Positions 56,106 to 64,000 of a stretch of 64,000 bases of DNA are shown here, piece after piece; the first letter of the stretch is position 1, and every line of letters begins with the position of its first letter. A model generated the notes under the pieces. That model was not told the DNA's origin, ran no database searches, and saw only the letters and a list, made by a program, of their open reading frames with translations. This DNA comes from Bog-473 sp963711065 (lineage in GTDB: Bacteria; Actinomycetota; Acidimicrobiia; Acidimicrobiales; RAAP-2). The DNA is taken from NCBI GenBank assembly GCA_963711065.1, contig CAVQCO010000007.1, forward strand, positions 248,001-312,000, written 5' to 3'. The translations under genes and the position numbers were made by a program.

Positions 56106-57650
56106 TCAGGCCGATGACGAACCGTCCCGTTCGGTTGCCCGGAGCTCGCGCTTGAGCACCTTCCCGGATGGGTTCCGCGGGAGAGCGTCGAGAAGCGTGA
56201 TGTCCCTCGGGACCTTGAAGCGCGCCAACTGGGCGCGGCAGTGTTCGAGCAGCATGCCCGCGGTCGTGGTTGCGCCCTGCCGCAACACGACGAACGCCAC
56301 CGGCACCTCGCCCCACCGATCATCCGGACGACCGACGACGGCCACTTCGAGCACCGACTCGTGCTCGTACAGCACGCGCTCGACCTCCGAACCGGCAATG
56401 TTCTCACCGCCCGACACGATCATGTCCTTGAGGCGATCCACGATGTAGAGATACCCGTCCTCGTCGCGGACGCCGATGTCACCCGTGTGGAACCAGCCCC
56501 CGGCAAACGCCGCCTCGGTCGCATCTGGGTCACGCCAGTAGCCCTTGAACACCTTCGGACCGCGCATGACGATCTCGCCCCGCTCACCCGTGCGCACCGA
56601 CTTCCCGTTCTCATCCCAGATGTCGAGCTCGAGGTACAGGCACGGACGGCCCACGCTGCCGACCTTGCTCACGATGCTGTGGCGGTCGAGAAAGGTGTCA
56701 CCGGAGACGGTCTCCGTGAGACCGTAGGCGTCGGCAAACCAGGCTGAGGAGAAGACGCGCTGGATCCGTTCGATGAGCGGGATGGGCATCTTCTCGCCCC
56801 CATTGATGACGACGCGTACCGACGACAGGTCGCGTTGCTCGATACCGGGCAGCGCCATGATCGCGTTGACCATGGCGGGCGCCAGCCACACCGTCGTCAC
56901 CCGCGACCGCTCGAGTTCGTTCACGACGGCGGGCGCGTCGAAGGAGCGGTGGATGATCGTCGTCGCGCCTGCGGCGATCAACGAGGTCGTCGTGAGGTCG
57001 AGCGCGCCGACATGATAGAGCGGTCCACAGGCAAGGCCGAGATCTGCGCTCGTGAAGCCGAATTCGACGATGTGGGCCAAGTTCTTCCAGGCAAGGTTGG
57101 CGTGAGTGATCATGACACCCTTGGGCCGTCCCGTGGTGCCCGAGGTGTACATCAGGCGATGGATGTCCTCCGCCGCCACGGCCACGTGCTCCGCCTGCAC
57201 GTCGGCAGAGCGCAAATCGGCCAGGGTCGTCCAGCCTCTGGCGGTGACCTGCCCAACGCACGCTCGGACGAGCGTGTCCTCGATCCCCCGGGTGGCATCG
57301 GTGCCAAGGTCGACGAGTGACGCGTCGCACACGATCGCCCGAGCTCCGGAGTGGTCGAGGATGTAGCGCACCTCGGGCGCGGCAAGTCGCCAGTTGATCG
57401 GCATGGCGATCGCACCGAGGTAGTTCGCGGCGAAGATGGTCTCGAGGAACTCCGGGCAGTTGTACGAGAGAAGCGCGACGACCCCGCCCTGGCCGATGCC
57501 GGTCTCCGCCAGCCCGGCGGCCAACGCCGGCACGCGCTCGGCCATCTCCTTGTAGGTCGTCGTCTCGCCGTCGAACACCGTGATCGGCTTCTCGGGTGTA
57601 CGGGCCGCGTGGTGGGCGAGCACCGTGAACCAGTTCATGTCAGCCGACAT
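56106..57650 (-). CDS. acyl-CoA synthetase (AMP-forming, FadD-like)
   Basis: This 514-aa protein starts at ATG 57650, or ATG 57638. ANL-superfamily motifs are MYTSGTTGRPKGVMITH (P-loop), DAYGLTETVSGDTF, GEIVMRGPKVFKGYWRDPDATEAAF, GWFHTGDIGVRDEDGYLYIVDRLKDMIVSGGENI and the catalytic Lys in NPSGKVLKRELR. It converts a carboxylic acid to its CoA thioester, probably feeding the acyl-CoA dehydrogenase and SDRs encoded nearby. It is divergent from the TetR gene, 49 bp away. Confidence 0.93.
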   Translation of the reverse strand: MSADMNWFTVLAHHAARTPEKPITVFDGETTTYKEMAERVPALAAGLAETGIGQGGVVALLSYNCPEFLETIFAANYLGAIAMPINWRLAAPEVRYILDHSGARAIVCDASLVDLGTDATRGIEDTLVRACVGQVTARGWTTLADLRSADVQAEHVAVAAEDIHRLMYTSGTTGRPKGVMITHANLAWKNLAHIVEFGFTSADLGLACGPLYHVGALDLTTTSLIAAGATTIIHRSFDAPAVVNELERSRVTTVWLAPAMVNAIMALPGIEQRDLSSVRVVINGGEKMPIPLIERIQRVFSSAWFADAYGLTETVSGDTFLDRHSIVSKVGSVGRPCLYLELDIWDENGKSVRTGERGEIVMRGPKVFKGYWRDPDATEAAFAGGWFHTGDIGVRDEDGYLYIVDRLKDMIVSGGENIAGSEVERVLYEHESVLEVAVVGRPDDRWGEVPVAFVVLRQGATTTAGMLLEHCRAQLARFKVPRDITLLDALPRNPSGKVLKRELRATERDGSSSA

Positions 57651-57699
57651 CGCCGAGAAACCGCCTCCCTGCTGGGCGGCCCGCTAACCTCGCTACCAA

Positions 57700-58329
57700 A
57701 TGGCACGGGTGGAAGCGACCGGTGATTCCCGACGCAGGGCGAACTGGCAGGCGCGTCGGGACGCGATCATCGACACGTCGGCCAGAGTCTTTGCCCGGGG
57801 TGGGTATCACGCGACCGGGATCACCGAGCTCTGTGTCGCGAACGAGCTCGGGAAAGGAGCGCTGTACCACTACATCGGCTCCAAAGAGGAGCTCCTCGCT
57901 GCGATCCACGACCGAGTGATGGACGAGGTCATGGTGGGTGCCGATCGCGTCGCCGTGGCGGGAGGCTCGCCGTCGCGGCAGCTGGCCATGCTCGGTGACG
58001 AGCTGCTCGACGTCATTCACCGCTACCCGGATCACGTGTGGGTCTTCCTGCACGAATTCCCTGCGCTCACCGGCGACCGCGCCGCCCAGTTCCGCGAGCG
58101 TCGGCGTCGGTACGAGGAGCGGGTCGAGGCAGTCCTCCAAGCCGGAGTCGAATCGGGGGAATTTCGTGACGTGCAGCCACGGCTGACGGCCCTCGCCTGG
58201 CTCGGGATGCACAACTACACCTACTTGTGGCTGAAGTCCGGCGGACCATTGTCCGCCCGAGACGTCGCGAAACCGTTTGCCGACATCTTCATGCGGGGGA
58301 TCACCAACCCGGACACTCCTCAGCACTAG
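57700..58329 (+). CDS. TetR-family transcriptional regulator
   Basis: The 209-aa protein has an N-terminal HTH (IIDTSARVFARGGYHATGITELCVANELGKGALYHYIGSKEELLAAIHDRV) and a helical ligand-binding domain resembling KstR2/FadR-type acyl-CoA regulators (RYPDHVWVFLHEFPALTGDRAAQFRERRRRYEERV). It is the local candidate for the two matching operators at 59.87 and 63.05 kb. A weaker related sequence, TACCAAATGGCA (57695-57706), overlaps its own start, as does a -10-like TAACCT 9 nt before the ATG. The effector is probably an acyl-CoA; this is inference. Confidence 0.9.
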   Translation: MARVEATGDSRRRANWQARRDAIIDTSARVFARGGYHATGITELCVANELGKGALYHYIGSKEELLAAIHDRVMDEVMVGADRVAVAGGSPSRQLAMLGDELLDVIHRYPDHVWVFLHEFPALTGDRAAQFRERRRRYEERVEAVLQAGVESGEFRDVQPRLTALAWLGMHNYTYLWLKSGGPLSARDVAKPFADIFMRGITNPDTPQH

Positions 58330-58332
58330 GGC

Positions 58333-59079
58333 TCACGGCGCCGCGTACCCTCCATCGACGACGATCGCCGATCCGGTCGTCCAGCGTGCCGCATCGCTCG
58401 CCAGATAGGAATAGGCGCCGACGAGGTCGTGTGGGGATCCGAGACCCAGCGGATGCCTGATGGCGATGGCATCCAGTGCGTCTGGCGGCAGGTCGTCGTG
58501 AAGAGCAGATCGGAACGTTCCTGGGCAGACGCAGTTGACCCGGATGCCGTCGCGGGCGTATTCGACGGCAGCCACCTTGGCGAGCTGAATCACGGCGGCT
58601 TTCGTTACGCAGTAAGGACCGGCATGGGACCATGCCGTCATACCCGCCACCGAGGCCGTCAACACGATGGACCCCGATTGTTGCGGGCGCATGACGGCCA
58701 CTGCGGCACGGACGCCGTTGACGGCTCCGAGCAGGTTGACCCGGAACGCCCGCTCCCACTCCTCGGTGGGCAGGTTGTGGATGCGTCCGTTCTGTGACAG
58801 CACGCCGGCGTTGCTGATCAGCACGTCGAGGCGACCGAAATGCTCGACCGCCGATGCGACCACGGACTCGACGGCGGCGAAATCACCGACGTCAGCGAGT
58901 GCCGTCACGGGCGGCGCCGCGACCGTGGGCAGGCCGGCCACCGTCGCGTCGAGCGATGCTGCACTCACGTCGCTCAACACCAGGTCCGTGTGGGGTTCGC
59001 TCGCGAATTGGTGCGAGAGGGCGGCGCCAAGGGCACCGCCCGCTCCAGTGATCGCCACGACCCGACGCACCATCGTCAT
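58333..59079 (-). CDS. short-chain dehydrogenase/reductase (second of SDR pair)
   Basis: The 248-aa protein starts at ATG 59079, in an ATGA overlap with the previous SDR. Motifs are VVAITGAGGALGAALSHQF, the Asp-ending second strand (LVLSDVS) that favours NAD, SNAGVLSQNG, catalytic Ser in VLTASVAGMTAW, Tyr-Lys in PYCVTKAAVIQL and PGTFRSAL. It is cotranscribed with the SDR at 59.08-59.86 kb, probably acting on a hydroxyacyl-CoA or related alcohol. Confidence 0.9.
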   Translation of the reverse strand: MTMVRRVVAITGAGGALGAALSHQFASEPHTDLVLSDVSAASLDATVAGLPTVAAPPVTALADVGDFAAVESVVASAVEHFGRLDVLISNAGVLSQNGRIHNLPTEEWERAFRVNLLGAVNGVRAAVAVMRPQQSGSIVLTASVAGMTAWSHAGPYCVTKAAVIQLAKVAAVEYARDGIRVNCVCPGTFRSALHDDLPPDALDAIAIRHPLGLGSPHDLVGAYSYLASDAARWTTGSAIVVDGGYAAP

Positions 59080-59855
59080 ACCAGCAGATAGCCGCCGTCG
59101 ACGTTGAGCACGGACCCCGTGACGAAGGCCGATGCGTCCGAGGCCAGGAACCGGTATGCGCCCGCGAGGTCCCTGGGAGCCCCCCACCGCCGTTGCGCCG
59201 TGTGCCCTGTGATGGCAGCGGAGAGCTCGGGGTTCTTCTTCCAGCCGTCGGCCATGGGCGAATCGAACCAGCCGGGAGCAACGACGTTCACCGTGATGCC
59301 GGCGGAAGCCAAATCGAGCGCGAGGCCCTTGGCGACTCCGACCAAGCCGGCCTTCGAAGCACTGTACGCAACGAGACCCTGACGCGGCCGCTCCCCGAGT
59401 ACCGAACCCGTGAAGATCAGCCGCCCGCCTTCGGACATCACGCGGGCGGCGGCGCGGGCACCGAGGAATGCACCGGTGAGGTTCACCTCGAGCACCTGGC
59501 GCCAGACGGCAGCCGACGTCGCCCGCGGCCCGGCCACGATGGGAGAGATTCCCGCGTTCGCGATCCAGGCGTCGACGCCACCCCATTCGGCGACCGTGGC
59601 ATCAGCGACCGTTTCGTTGAACTCTTCGTCCGTCACGTCGCCATTGAGCACCAGGGATGGTCCGGGGAGCGCCGCTGCGACCGTCTTCAGGTCCCGCTCG
59701 GTTCGGGCCACGAGCGTCACGGACGCACCCGCGGCGGAGAACGCGTGCGCGAGGAGGGCGCCGAGTCCCCGGCTTGCACCCGTGATCACGACCCGTTTCC
59801 CCGCGACGTCGCCGGGGCCTGGAAATGTCTCGGGGATCTCGATCTGGTCGATCAT
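59076..59855 (-). CDS. short-chain dehydrogenase/reductase (first of SDR pair)
   Basis: The 259-aa protein starts at ATG 59855 behind AAGGA. The frame runs much further upstream but only as a shadow of the E1 gene. Motifs are VVITGASRGLGALLAHAF, NAGISPIVAG, Ser in LIFTGSVLGERPRQG, Tyr-Lys in VAYSASKAGLVGV and APGWFDSPMADGW. Divergent from the E1 alpha gene across a 39-bp region that holds the palindromic operator at 59867. Confidence 0.9.
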   Translation of the reverse strand: MIDQIEIPETFPGPGDVAGKRVVITGASRGLGALLAHAFSAAGASVTLVARTERDLKTVAAALPGPSLVLNGDVTDEEFNETVADATVAEWGGVDAWIANAGISPIVAGPRATSAAVWRQVLEVNLTGAFLGARAAARVMSEGGRLIFTGSVLGERPRQGLVAYSASKAGLVGVAKGLALDLASAGITVNVVAPGWFDSPMADGWKKNPELSAAITGHTAQRRWGAPRDLAGAYRFLASDASAFVTGSVLNVDGGYLLV

Positions 59856-59866
59856 GCTTTCCTTGG

Positions 59867-59884
59867 TTGTACCGACCAGTACAA
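59867..59884. promoter_or_regulatory. TetR-type operator between SDR and E1 genes
   Basis: TTGTACCGACCAGTACAA has perfect outer arms (TTGTAC...GTACAA) with six central bases. It matches the second site at 63051 at 15 of 18 positions. Its right arm runs into TACAAT (59880-59885), a good -10 box for the E1 gene, whose GTG lies 9 nt further; repressor binding would block that promoter. The site lies between two divergent units, so it may control both. Confidence 0.65.
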
Positions 59885-59894
59885 TACATCCTCC

Positions 59895-60755
59895 GTGAGC
59901 ACCCGCTCCTTCCCGCCGGCCGATTTCCCCATGGTCGACCTGATCGAGATGCATCGCCGGATGCTCGTGATCCGCGGCTTCGAGCAGCGGGTGGCTGCGC
60001 TCTATCGCGATGGCGAGGTCCCCGGTTTCGTGCATCTCTCCATCGGGCAGGAGGCGGCGGCCGTGGGTGCGTGTTGGCCACTCGGTCCGGCCGACGTCAT
60101 CACGTCCACCCACCGGGGCCACGGCCATTGTCTGGCCAAGGGTCTGGACCCCGTCGGGATGTTTGCCGAGCTGATGGGCAAGGACCAAGGTTCGAACCGC
60201 GGCCGGGGCGGGTCGATGCACATCGCCGACCCCACTGTGGGTATCTTCGGCGCGAACGGGATCGTGGCGGCGGGTCTGCCCATCGCCGCAGGAGCCGCCA
60301 CGGCGGCACAGCTCAAGGATGAGGGAGCGGTCGCGGTTGCCTTCTTCGGAGATGGGGCACCTGCTCAAGGGGCGTTCCACGAGGCCGTCAACCTCGCTGC
60401 GGTGTGGCAGCTGCCGGTGATCTTCTTCTGTGAGAACAACGGGTACGCCGAATTCTCCCCTACGGCAAACCAGCACGCCGCCTCGCTCGAGGCACGGGCC
60501 ACGGGCTACGGGATCCCCTACGTCGCGGTGGACGGTAACGACGCCGTTGCGACCGCGGCCGCAATGGACGAGGTGGTGCAGGCGGCACGGACCGGGCTGG
60601 GCCCGGCCTTCGTGGAGGCGGCAACCTACCGGTGGCACGGCCACTACGAGGGTGACCCGGAACGATACCGATCGGCGGAGGAACGGCATGCCTGGGAGGA
60701 GCGGGATCCCCTCTTGGCACACGAGCGAAGGCTGCGAGATGCGGGCGTCGGGTGA
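59895..60755 (+). CDS. 2-oxoacid dehydrogenase E1 component, alpha part
   Basis: From GTG 59895 this is 286 aa; ATG 59931 is the alternative. Neither has a ribosome binding site, and a leaderless start is likely. The thiamine-diphosphate motif runs from GDGAPAQGAFHEAVNLAAVW (GDG at ~152) to ENNGYAEF (NN at ~181). STHRGHGHCLAKG and RGRGGSMHIADPTVGIFGANGIVAAG are typical of E1 alpha. It ends early, at RLRDAGVG; the expected C-terminal helix continues in the next frame (see the beta part). It decarboxylates a branched-chain 2-oxoacid or pyruvate-like substrate with E2/E3 partners not in the window. Confidence 0.88.
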   Translation: MSTRSFPPADFPMVDLIEMHRRMLVIRGFEQRVAALYRDGEVPGFVHLSIGQEAAAVGACWPLGPADVITSTHRGHGHCLAKGLDPVGMFAELMGKDQGSNRGRGGSMHIADPTVGIFGANGIVAAGLPIAAGAATAAQLKDEGAVAVAFFGDGAPAQGAFHEAVNLAAVWQLPVIFFCENNGYAEFSPTANQHAASLEARATGYGIPYVAVDGNDAVATAAAMDEVVQAARTGLGPAFVEAATYRWHGHYEGDPERYRSAEERHAWEERDPLLAHERRLRDAGVG

Positions 60756-61887
60756 CGACGAGCTCAAGGCGATGGAGTCGTCGATCGCAGACGAGCTGGA
60801 CGGGGCGGTCGAGGCGGCGCGCCGTCTCTCGAGCCCGTCCGCGGCGAGCTTGACCGACTTCGTCGTGCGGGCCCGACCCACGCGCATGGAGCCGCCACGG
60901 CTGCCTGAGGACGCACCTGAATTCCGGACCATGGACGCGGTCCGTTCCGCACTCGAAGCGGAGCTCGCCAGCGACGAGCGCGTCTTCATCGCCGGCATCG
61001 ACGTCGGCGCCGGGGGCAACGTCTTCGGGCTCACGCGCGGCCTGGCTGACCAGTTCGGTGACCGGGTGCGCGACACGCCCATCTCTGAGACTGCGATCAT
61101 CGGTGCCGGCGTCGGCGCGGCCATGGCCGGCATGCGACCCGTCGTCGAGTTGATGTACCTCGACTTCCTCGGTGTCTGCTTCGATCAGCTGCTGAATCAG
61201 GCGGCAAAGCTGCCTTTCATGACCGGCGGGGCCGCCGAAATGGCGCTGACCGTACGCACCCAATTCGGCGCGGGGCGCTCGTCGGGAAGCCAGCACTCGC
61301 AGAGCCTCGAGGCGCTCCTCGCGCACATTCCCGGGCTCACGGTGGTCATGCCGTCCACCCCGGCAGACACCTATGGGCTGCTCCGGGCCGCAATTCAGGA
61401 CCCGAACCCGGTGATCTTCATTGAGAACCGGCTGCTGTACGGCATGAAGGGGCCGCAGCCTCCGCCCGACTTCGTCCTGCCGATCGGCACCTCCAAGGTC
61501 GTGCGACAAGGTACCGACGTCACGGTCGTCTCGGTCTCACGCATGGTCCACGAGGTGCTCGCGGCCGCCGAGACCCTGGCCGATGAGGGCATCTCGCTCG
61601 AGGTCATCGACCTGCGAACCGTGGCTCCGCTCGACATGGAGCCCGTCCTCGAGTCGGTGCACAAGACGAGTCGGATCGTCATCGCGCACGAGGCGGTCCT
61701 CCCCTTCGGCATCGGCGCCGAGATCGCCGCCATCGTGGCTCGCGAGGGATTCTGGTCCCTGGACGCGCCGATCGAGCGCATCGGTGCCGCGCCGACTCCA
61801 CCTCCGTATGCGCCTCAACTCGAACGGGCGTGGCTTCCTGACCGCGACGACATCGTGGCAGCCATACGGCGTCTCGCTGCCGTCTGA
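60739..61887 (+). CDS. 2-oxoacid dehydrogenase E1 component, beta part (with alpha C-terminus)
   Basis: ATG 60739 overlaps the alpha gene by 17 nt. The first ~55 residues (DDELKAMESSIADELDGAVEAARRL...) look like the missing C-terminal helix of E1 alpha. The transketolase-pyrimidine domain follows (FIAGIDVGAGGNVFGLTRGL, DTPISETAIIGAGVGAAMAGMRPVVELMYLDF, LAHIPGLTVVMPSTPADTYGLL), then the C-terminal domain (VTVVSVSRMVHEVLAAAETLADEGISLEVIDLRTVAPLD). Removing one G of the GGG at 60750-60752 joins both frames into one fused alpha-beta protein of about 660 aa. Confidence 0.9.
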   Translation: MRASGDDELKAMESSIADELDGAVEAARRLSSPSAASLTDFVVRARPTRMEPPRLPEDAPEFRTMDAVRSALEAELASDERVFIAGIDVGAGGNVFGLTRGLADQFGDRVRDTPISETAIIGAGVGAAMAGMRPVVELMYLDFLGVCFDQLLNQAAKLPFMTGGAAEMALTVRTQFGAGRSSGSQHSQSLEALLAHIPGLTVVMPSTPADTYGLLRAAIQDPNPVIFIENRLLYGMKGPQPPPDFVLPIGTSKVVRQGTDVTVVSVSRMVHEVLAAAETLADEGISLEVIDLRTVAPLDMEPVLESVHKTSRIVIAHEAVLPFGIGAEIAAIVAREGFWSLDAPIERIGAAPTPPPYAPQLERAWLPDRDDIVAAIRRLAAV

Positions 61888-61889
61888 GA

Positions 61890-63038
61890 TCAGCAGCCCA
61901 GCATGCGAGCGATCACCATGTGTTGGATCTCGTTGGTGCCTTCACCGATCTCGAGCACTTTGGCGTCGCAGTAGAAGCGGGCCACCGGTGTCTCGAGCAT
62001 GTAGCCGAGCCCGCCATGGATCTGGACTGCCTCGGATGCGGCCCACACCGCCACTCGGCTGGCCTTGAGCTTCGCCATCGATGCCTCCTTGAGAAAGGGC
62101 TGGCCAGTATCACGCAGGTAGGCGGCGCGGTACGTCAGCCAGCGTGCCGCTTCGAGCTCGGTCGCGATGTCGGCCAGCTTGAACTGCACGGCTTGGAACT
62201 TCGAGATCGGCTGGCCGAATTGCACGCGCTGACGGGCATACGAGGTTGCCAGGTCGAGCACGGCCTGAGTCAGGCTGAGCGACAACGCCGCGATCGAGAT
62301 GCGGCCGACTTCGAGTGTGCGGAGGAACTGGCTCAATCCAAGGCTGGGGTCACCGAGCAGGTGGTCGTCGGGGACCCAGACGTCTTCGAAGTAGAGCTGG
62401 CGGGTGTCGAGGCCGCGCCATCCGATGCCCCGCATCTTCGGTCCCAACGTGTAGCCGGGGGTGCCCGTCTCGACGACGAACGTTGCGAACGTCGGACCGT
62501 CACGTGCGTCAGCGTCGGTGCGCGCCAGCAGGGTGACGCCGAAGGACATGTCGGTGCCTGCGTTCGAGATGAACGTCTTTCCGCCGTTGATGAGCCAACC
62601 ACCGTCCCGTCGCTCGGCCCGCGTGCGGATCGCGCGTGCGTCGGAACCGGCGTCCGGTTCGGTCAGACCGAAAGCGCCCAGCGCCGTCCCCTCCGCAAGG
62701 GGGCGGAGCCAGCGTTCACGCTGCGCGTCGTTGCCGAACAGGCACAGGGGGAGCGAGCCGATGGTGGCGTGCGCCTGCCATGCCGCCGCCACGGACTGGT
62801 CCGCGAGGCCGATCTGCTCCATGGCCGCGACGAATCCGGTGGTCGACATGCCGATTCCGCCCCACTGTTCCGGGACGAGGATGCCGAGCAGCCCGAGCCG
62901 GCCCATCTCACGGAGGAGATCGGTCGGGCAGCGAGCCTCCTCCCAGGCCGTCGGCGCGCGTCCGGCGATCTCGTTCTGCGCGAAGTCGCGGCAGAGGTCG
63001 ACCAGATCCTGTTCCGCTTCGCTCAGGGAGAGATCCAC
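61890..63038 (-). CDS. acyl-CoA dehydrogenase
   Basis: The 382-aa protein starts at GTG 63038. Family signatures are GAFGLTEPDAGSDARAIRTRA, WLINGGKTFISNAGTDMSF, RVQFGQPISKFQAVQFKLADIATELEAAR, AVQIHGGLGYMLETPVARFYCDAKVLEIGEGTNEIQ. The GEGTNEIQ block carries the usual catalytic-base region. It oxidises a short- or branched-chain acyl-CoA, consistent with the neighbouring E1 and synthetase genes. A leaderless promoter (TAGGAT, 6 nt before the GTG) lies next to the operator at 63051. Convergent with the E1 beta gene, 2 bp apart. Confidence 0.95.
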   Translation of the reverse strand: MDLSLSEAEQDLVDLCRDFAQNEIAGRAPTAWEEARCPTDLLREMGRLGLLGILVPEQWGGIGMSTTGFVAAMEQIGLADQSVAAAWQAHATIGSLPLCLFGNDAQRERWLRPLAEGTALGAFGLTEPDAGSDARAIRTRAERRDGGWLINGGKTFISNAGTDMSFGVTLLARTDADARDGPTFATFVVETGTPGYTLGPKMRGIGWRGLDTRQLYFEDVWVPDDHLLGDPSLGLSQFLRTLEVGRISIAALSLSLTQAVLDLATSYARQRVQFGQPISKFQAVQFKLADIATELEAARWLTYRAAYLRDTGQPFLKEASMAKLKASRVAVWAASEAVQIHGGLGYMLETPVARFYCDAKVLEIGEGTNEIQHMVIARMLGC

Positions 63039-63050
63039 GTGCCGATCCTA

Positions 63051-63068
63051 TTGGACCGATCGGTACAA
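63051..63068. promoter_or_regulatory. TetR-type operator upstream of the acyl-CoA dehydrogenase gene
   Basis: TTGGACCGATCGGTACAA is an 18-bp palindrome with a single mismatched pair (positions 4 and 15) and agrees with the operator at 59867 at 15 of 18 positions. It sits 13 bp before the GTG start, immediately upstream of the -10-like TAGGAT on the minus strand, so a bound repressor would cover the core promoter. Confidence 0.65.
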
Positions 63069-63094
63069 ATGCTGGAGCCCGGGGGTGGGCGTCG

Positions 63095-64000
63095 TCAGGT
63101 GTCGGGAGGCCCGGCCCGGTCCCGGGACAGGTGGGCCATGAAGGTGGCCGACCAGTCCATCAGGTCCGTCGGGACGAAGTAGCCGGTCTCGTCGTTGATC
63201 TTCTCCCACTGGTCGGCCACGTCCTCGATCGTCGGCTGCGGTGCCGGGTGGACGTACCCCTCGGTCGAGGCGATGAAGATGCGGGCGAACCGGCCGGCAC
63301 CTGCGACGTAGATCTCCCCGCTGACCGGGCAGGACTCGTGGGCGAGGAAGGCCGCCATCGGCGCGACCAGGTCCGGCGACATCGGCGTGCCGTCCGAACC
63401 GTCGCCCGCGGGGACCCCTCCGGAGGTGGGCTGGCCCGCCATCCGGGTGAACGCGGCGGGGGCGATGAGGTTCGCCTTGATGCCGCAGGCGGCGCCGGCG
63501 GTCGCGAGACTGCGGGTCAGTCCGATCACGGCACCCTTCGCCGTGGCATAGGAGAGATTGGTCGGCAGGCCGAAGATGCCGGTCGAGGTCGTCATGACGA
63601 TGCGGCCGTACCCCTGCTCGACGAAGAGCGGCCACGCGGCGCGGGTGGTGTTGAAGGACCCCATTGCGTGCACGGCGAGGTGGCTCTCGAGGTTCTCGGC
63701 GTCGGCGTCCGGCAGCCCGGCCCACTTGATGATGCCGGCGTTGTTCACGAGGATGTCCAGTCGTCCGAACCGATCCACTGCGCTGCGGACGAGCGCCTCC
63801 GCACCGGCCGTCGTGGCGACGTCGCTGCTGTCGGCCGCGGCGGCTCCCCCCGCGGCGACGATCTGCGCGGCGACGGCGGCTGCGACGCCAGCGTCCTCTC
63901 CGACACCCTCCTTGGAGCCCCCCAGGTCGTTCACGACGACGCTGGCACCCCGCTCGGCCAGCAGCATGGCATGCGAGCGGCCGATGCCGCGTCCGGCGCC
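63095..64000 (-). CDS. short-chain dehydrogenase, N-terminus outside window
   Basis: The frame is open to the window edge: the last bases encode GAGRGIGRSHAM, the cofactor-binding loop, so the true start lies upstream and at least 301 residues are present. Other motifs are VVVNDLGGSKEG (as in MFE-2/17beta-HSD4-type 3-hydroxyacyl-CoA dehydrogenases), NNAGIIKWAG, the catalytic Ser in IVMTTSTGIFGLP and Tyr-Lys in LSYATAKGAVIGL. The C-terminal ~60 residues extend beyond a standard SDR. A role in acyl-CoA beta-oxidation fits the neighbours. Confidence 0.88.
   Translation of the reverse strand, partial: GAGRGIGRSHAMLLAERGASVVVNDLGGSKEGVGEDAGVAAAVAAQIVAAGGAAAADSSDVATTAGAEALVRSAVDRFGRLDILVNNAGIIKWAGLPDADAENLESHLAVHAMGSFNTTRAAWPLFVEQGYGRIVMTTSTGIFGLPTNLSYATAKGAVIGLTRSLATAGAACGIKANLIAPAAFTRMAGQPTSGGVPAGDGSDGTPMSPDLVAPMAAFLAHESCPVSGEIYVAGAGRFARIFIASTEGYVHPAPQPTIEDVADQWEKINDETGYFVPTDLMDWSATFMAHLSRDRAGPPDT

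Noticed and set aside
59193..59894. Upstream extension of the E1 alpha frame
   Set aside because: These codons are antisense to a good SDR gene and lack E1 features; a GTG next to a -10-like box at 59895 explains the start.

Overview
The window is high-GC DNA with dense gene packing, many GTG/TTG starts, apparently leaderless genes with a -10-like TAnnnT box 6-9 nt before the start codon, an F420-type luciferase-like oxidoreductase, a SARP regulator and a DUF5996 protein. Together these point to an actinobacterium, possibly of the Acidimicrobiia; that placement is inference.

Layout. (1) 0-3.4 kb is an accessory margin: the end of an unknown gene, a P-loop kinase-like gene, an IS110-family insertion, an NTF2-like gene, and about 600 bp of decayed sequence with a perfect 18-bp palindrome. 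(2) 3.4-29.6 kb is the main feature: an extracellular contractile injection system (eCIS, phage-tail-like) locus, almost all on the minus strand. In transcription order it holds a DUF4280 PAAR-like tip, a SARP regulator, a small ORF, sheath, tube, a Cys-rich baseplate protein, a Pro-rich protein, a DUF4255 terminator/cap, an AAA+ ATPase, a small protein, a tube-initiator/LysM-type pair, gpD hub, gpV spike, gp25, two baseplate J-type proteins, a tail-protein-I type protein and a DUF6519/beta-helix fibre-like protein. At the distal end are two likely cargo or accessory genes: a divergent papain-like protein and a DUF4157 protein with OmpA-like and beta-barrel-like C-terminal regions. Nine of the gene junctions are 4-bp GTGA start/stop overlaps. 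No tape-measure gene is seen. Arrays of C(G/A)TCA-type heptamers at an exact 11-bp period, the format of SARP operators, lie before the sheath gene, before the small ORF, before the DUF4280 gene and between the two cargo genes. This suggests one SARP-controlled regulon.

(3) 29.7-49.7 kb is a metabolic region of short transcription units: DapB-like oxidoreductase, arylsulfatase, two redoxin-fold paralogues (one without any cysteine), nitronate monooxygenase, luciferase-like oxidoreductase, SDR, NTF2-like protein, three VOC proteins, GH15 and GH3 glycosidases, a class-I flavoprotein disulfide reductase, a DUF5996 protein, a PhyH dioxygenase and an EthD-like protein. (4) 49.7-56.1 kb carries a glutaredoxin-thioredoxin reductase fusion and a branched-chain-amino-acid-type ABC importer compressed into two genes, an MFS-LivF fusion and a LivH-LivM-LivG fusion. 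The first is preceded by an 11-codon upstream ORF that overlaps its start codon. (5) 56.1-64 kb is an acyl-CoA/2-oxoacid catabolic island: acyl-CoA synthetase, TetR regulator, three SDRs, 2-oxoacid dehydrogenase E1 alpha and beta (apparently one fused gene split by a single-base shift) and an acyl-CoA dehydrogenase. Two matching 18-bp operators (59.87 and 63.05 kb) tie these genes into one TetR-type regulon.

Functional calls rest on motifs and family resemblance read by eye; no database search was run.
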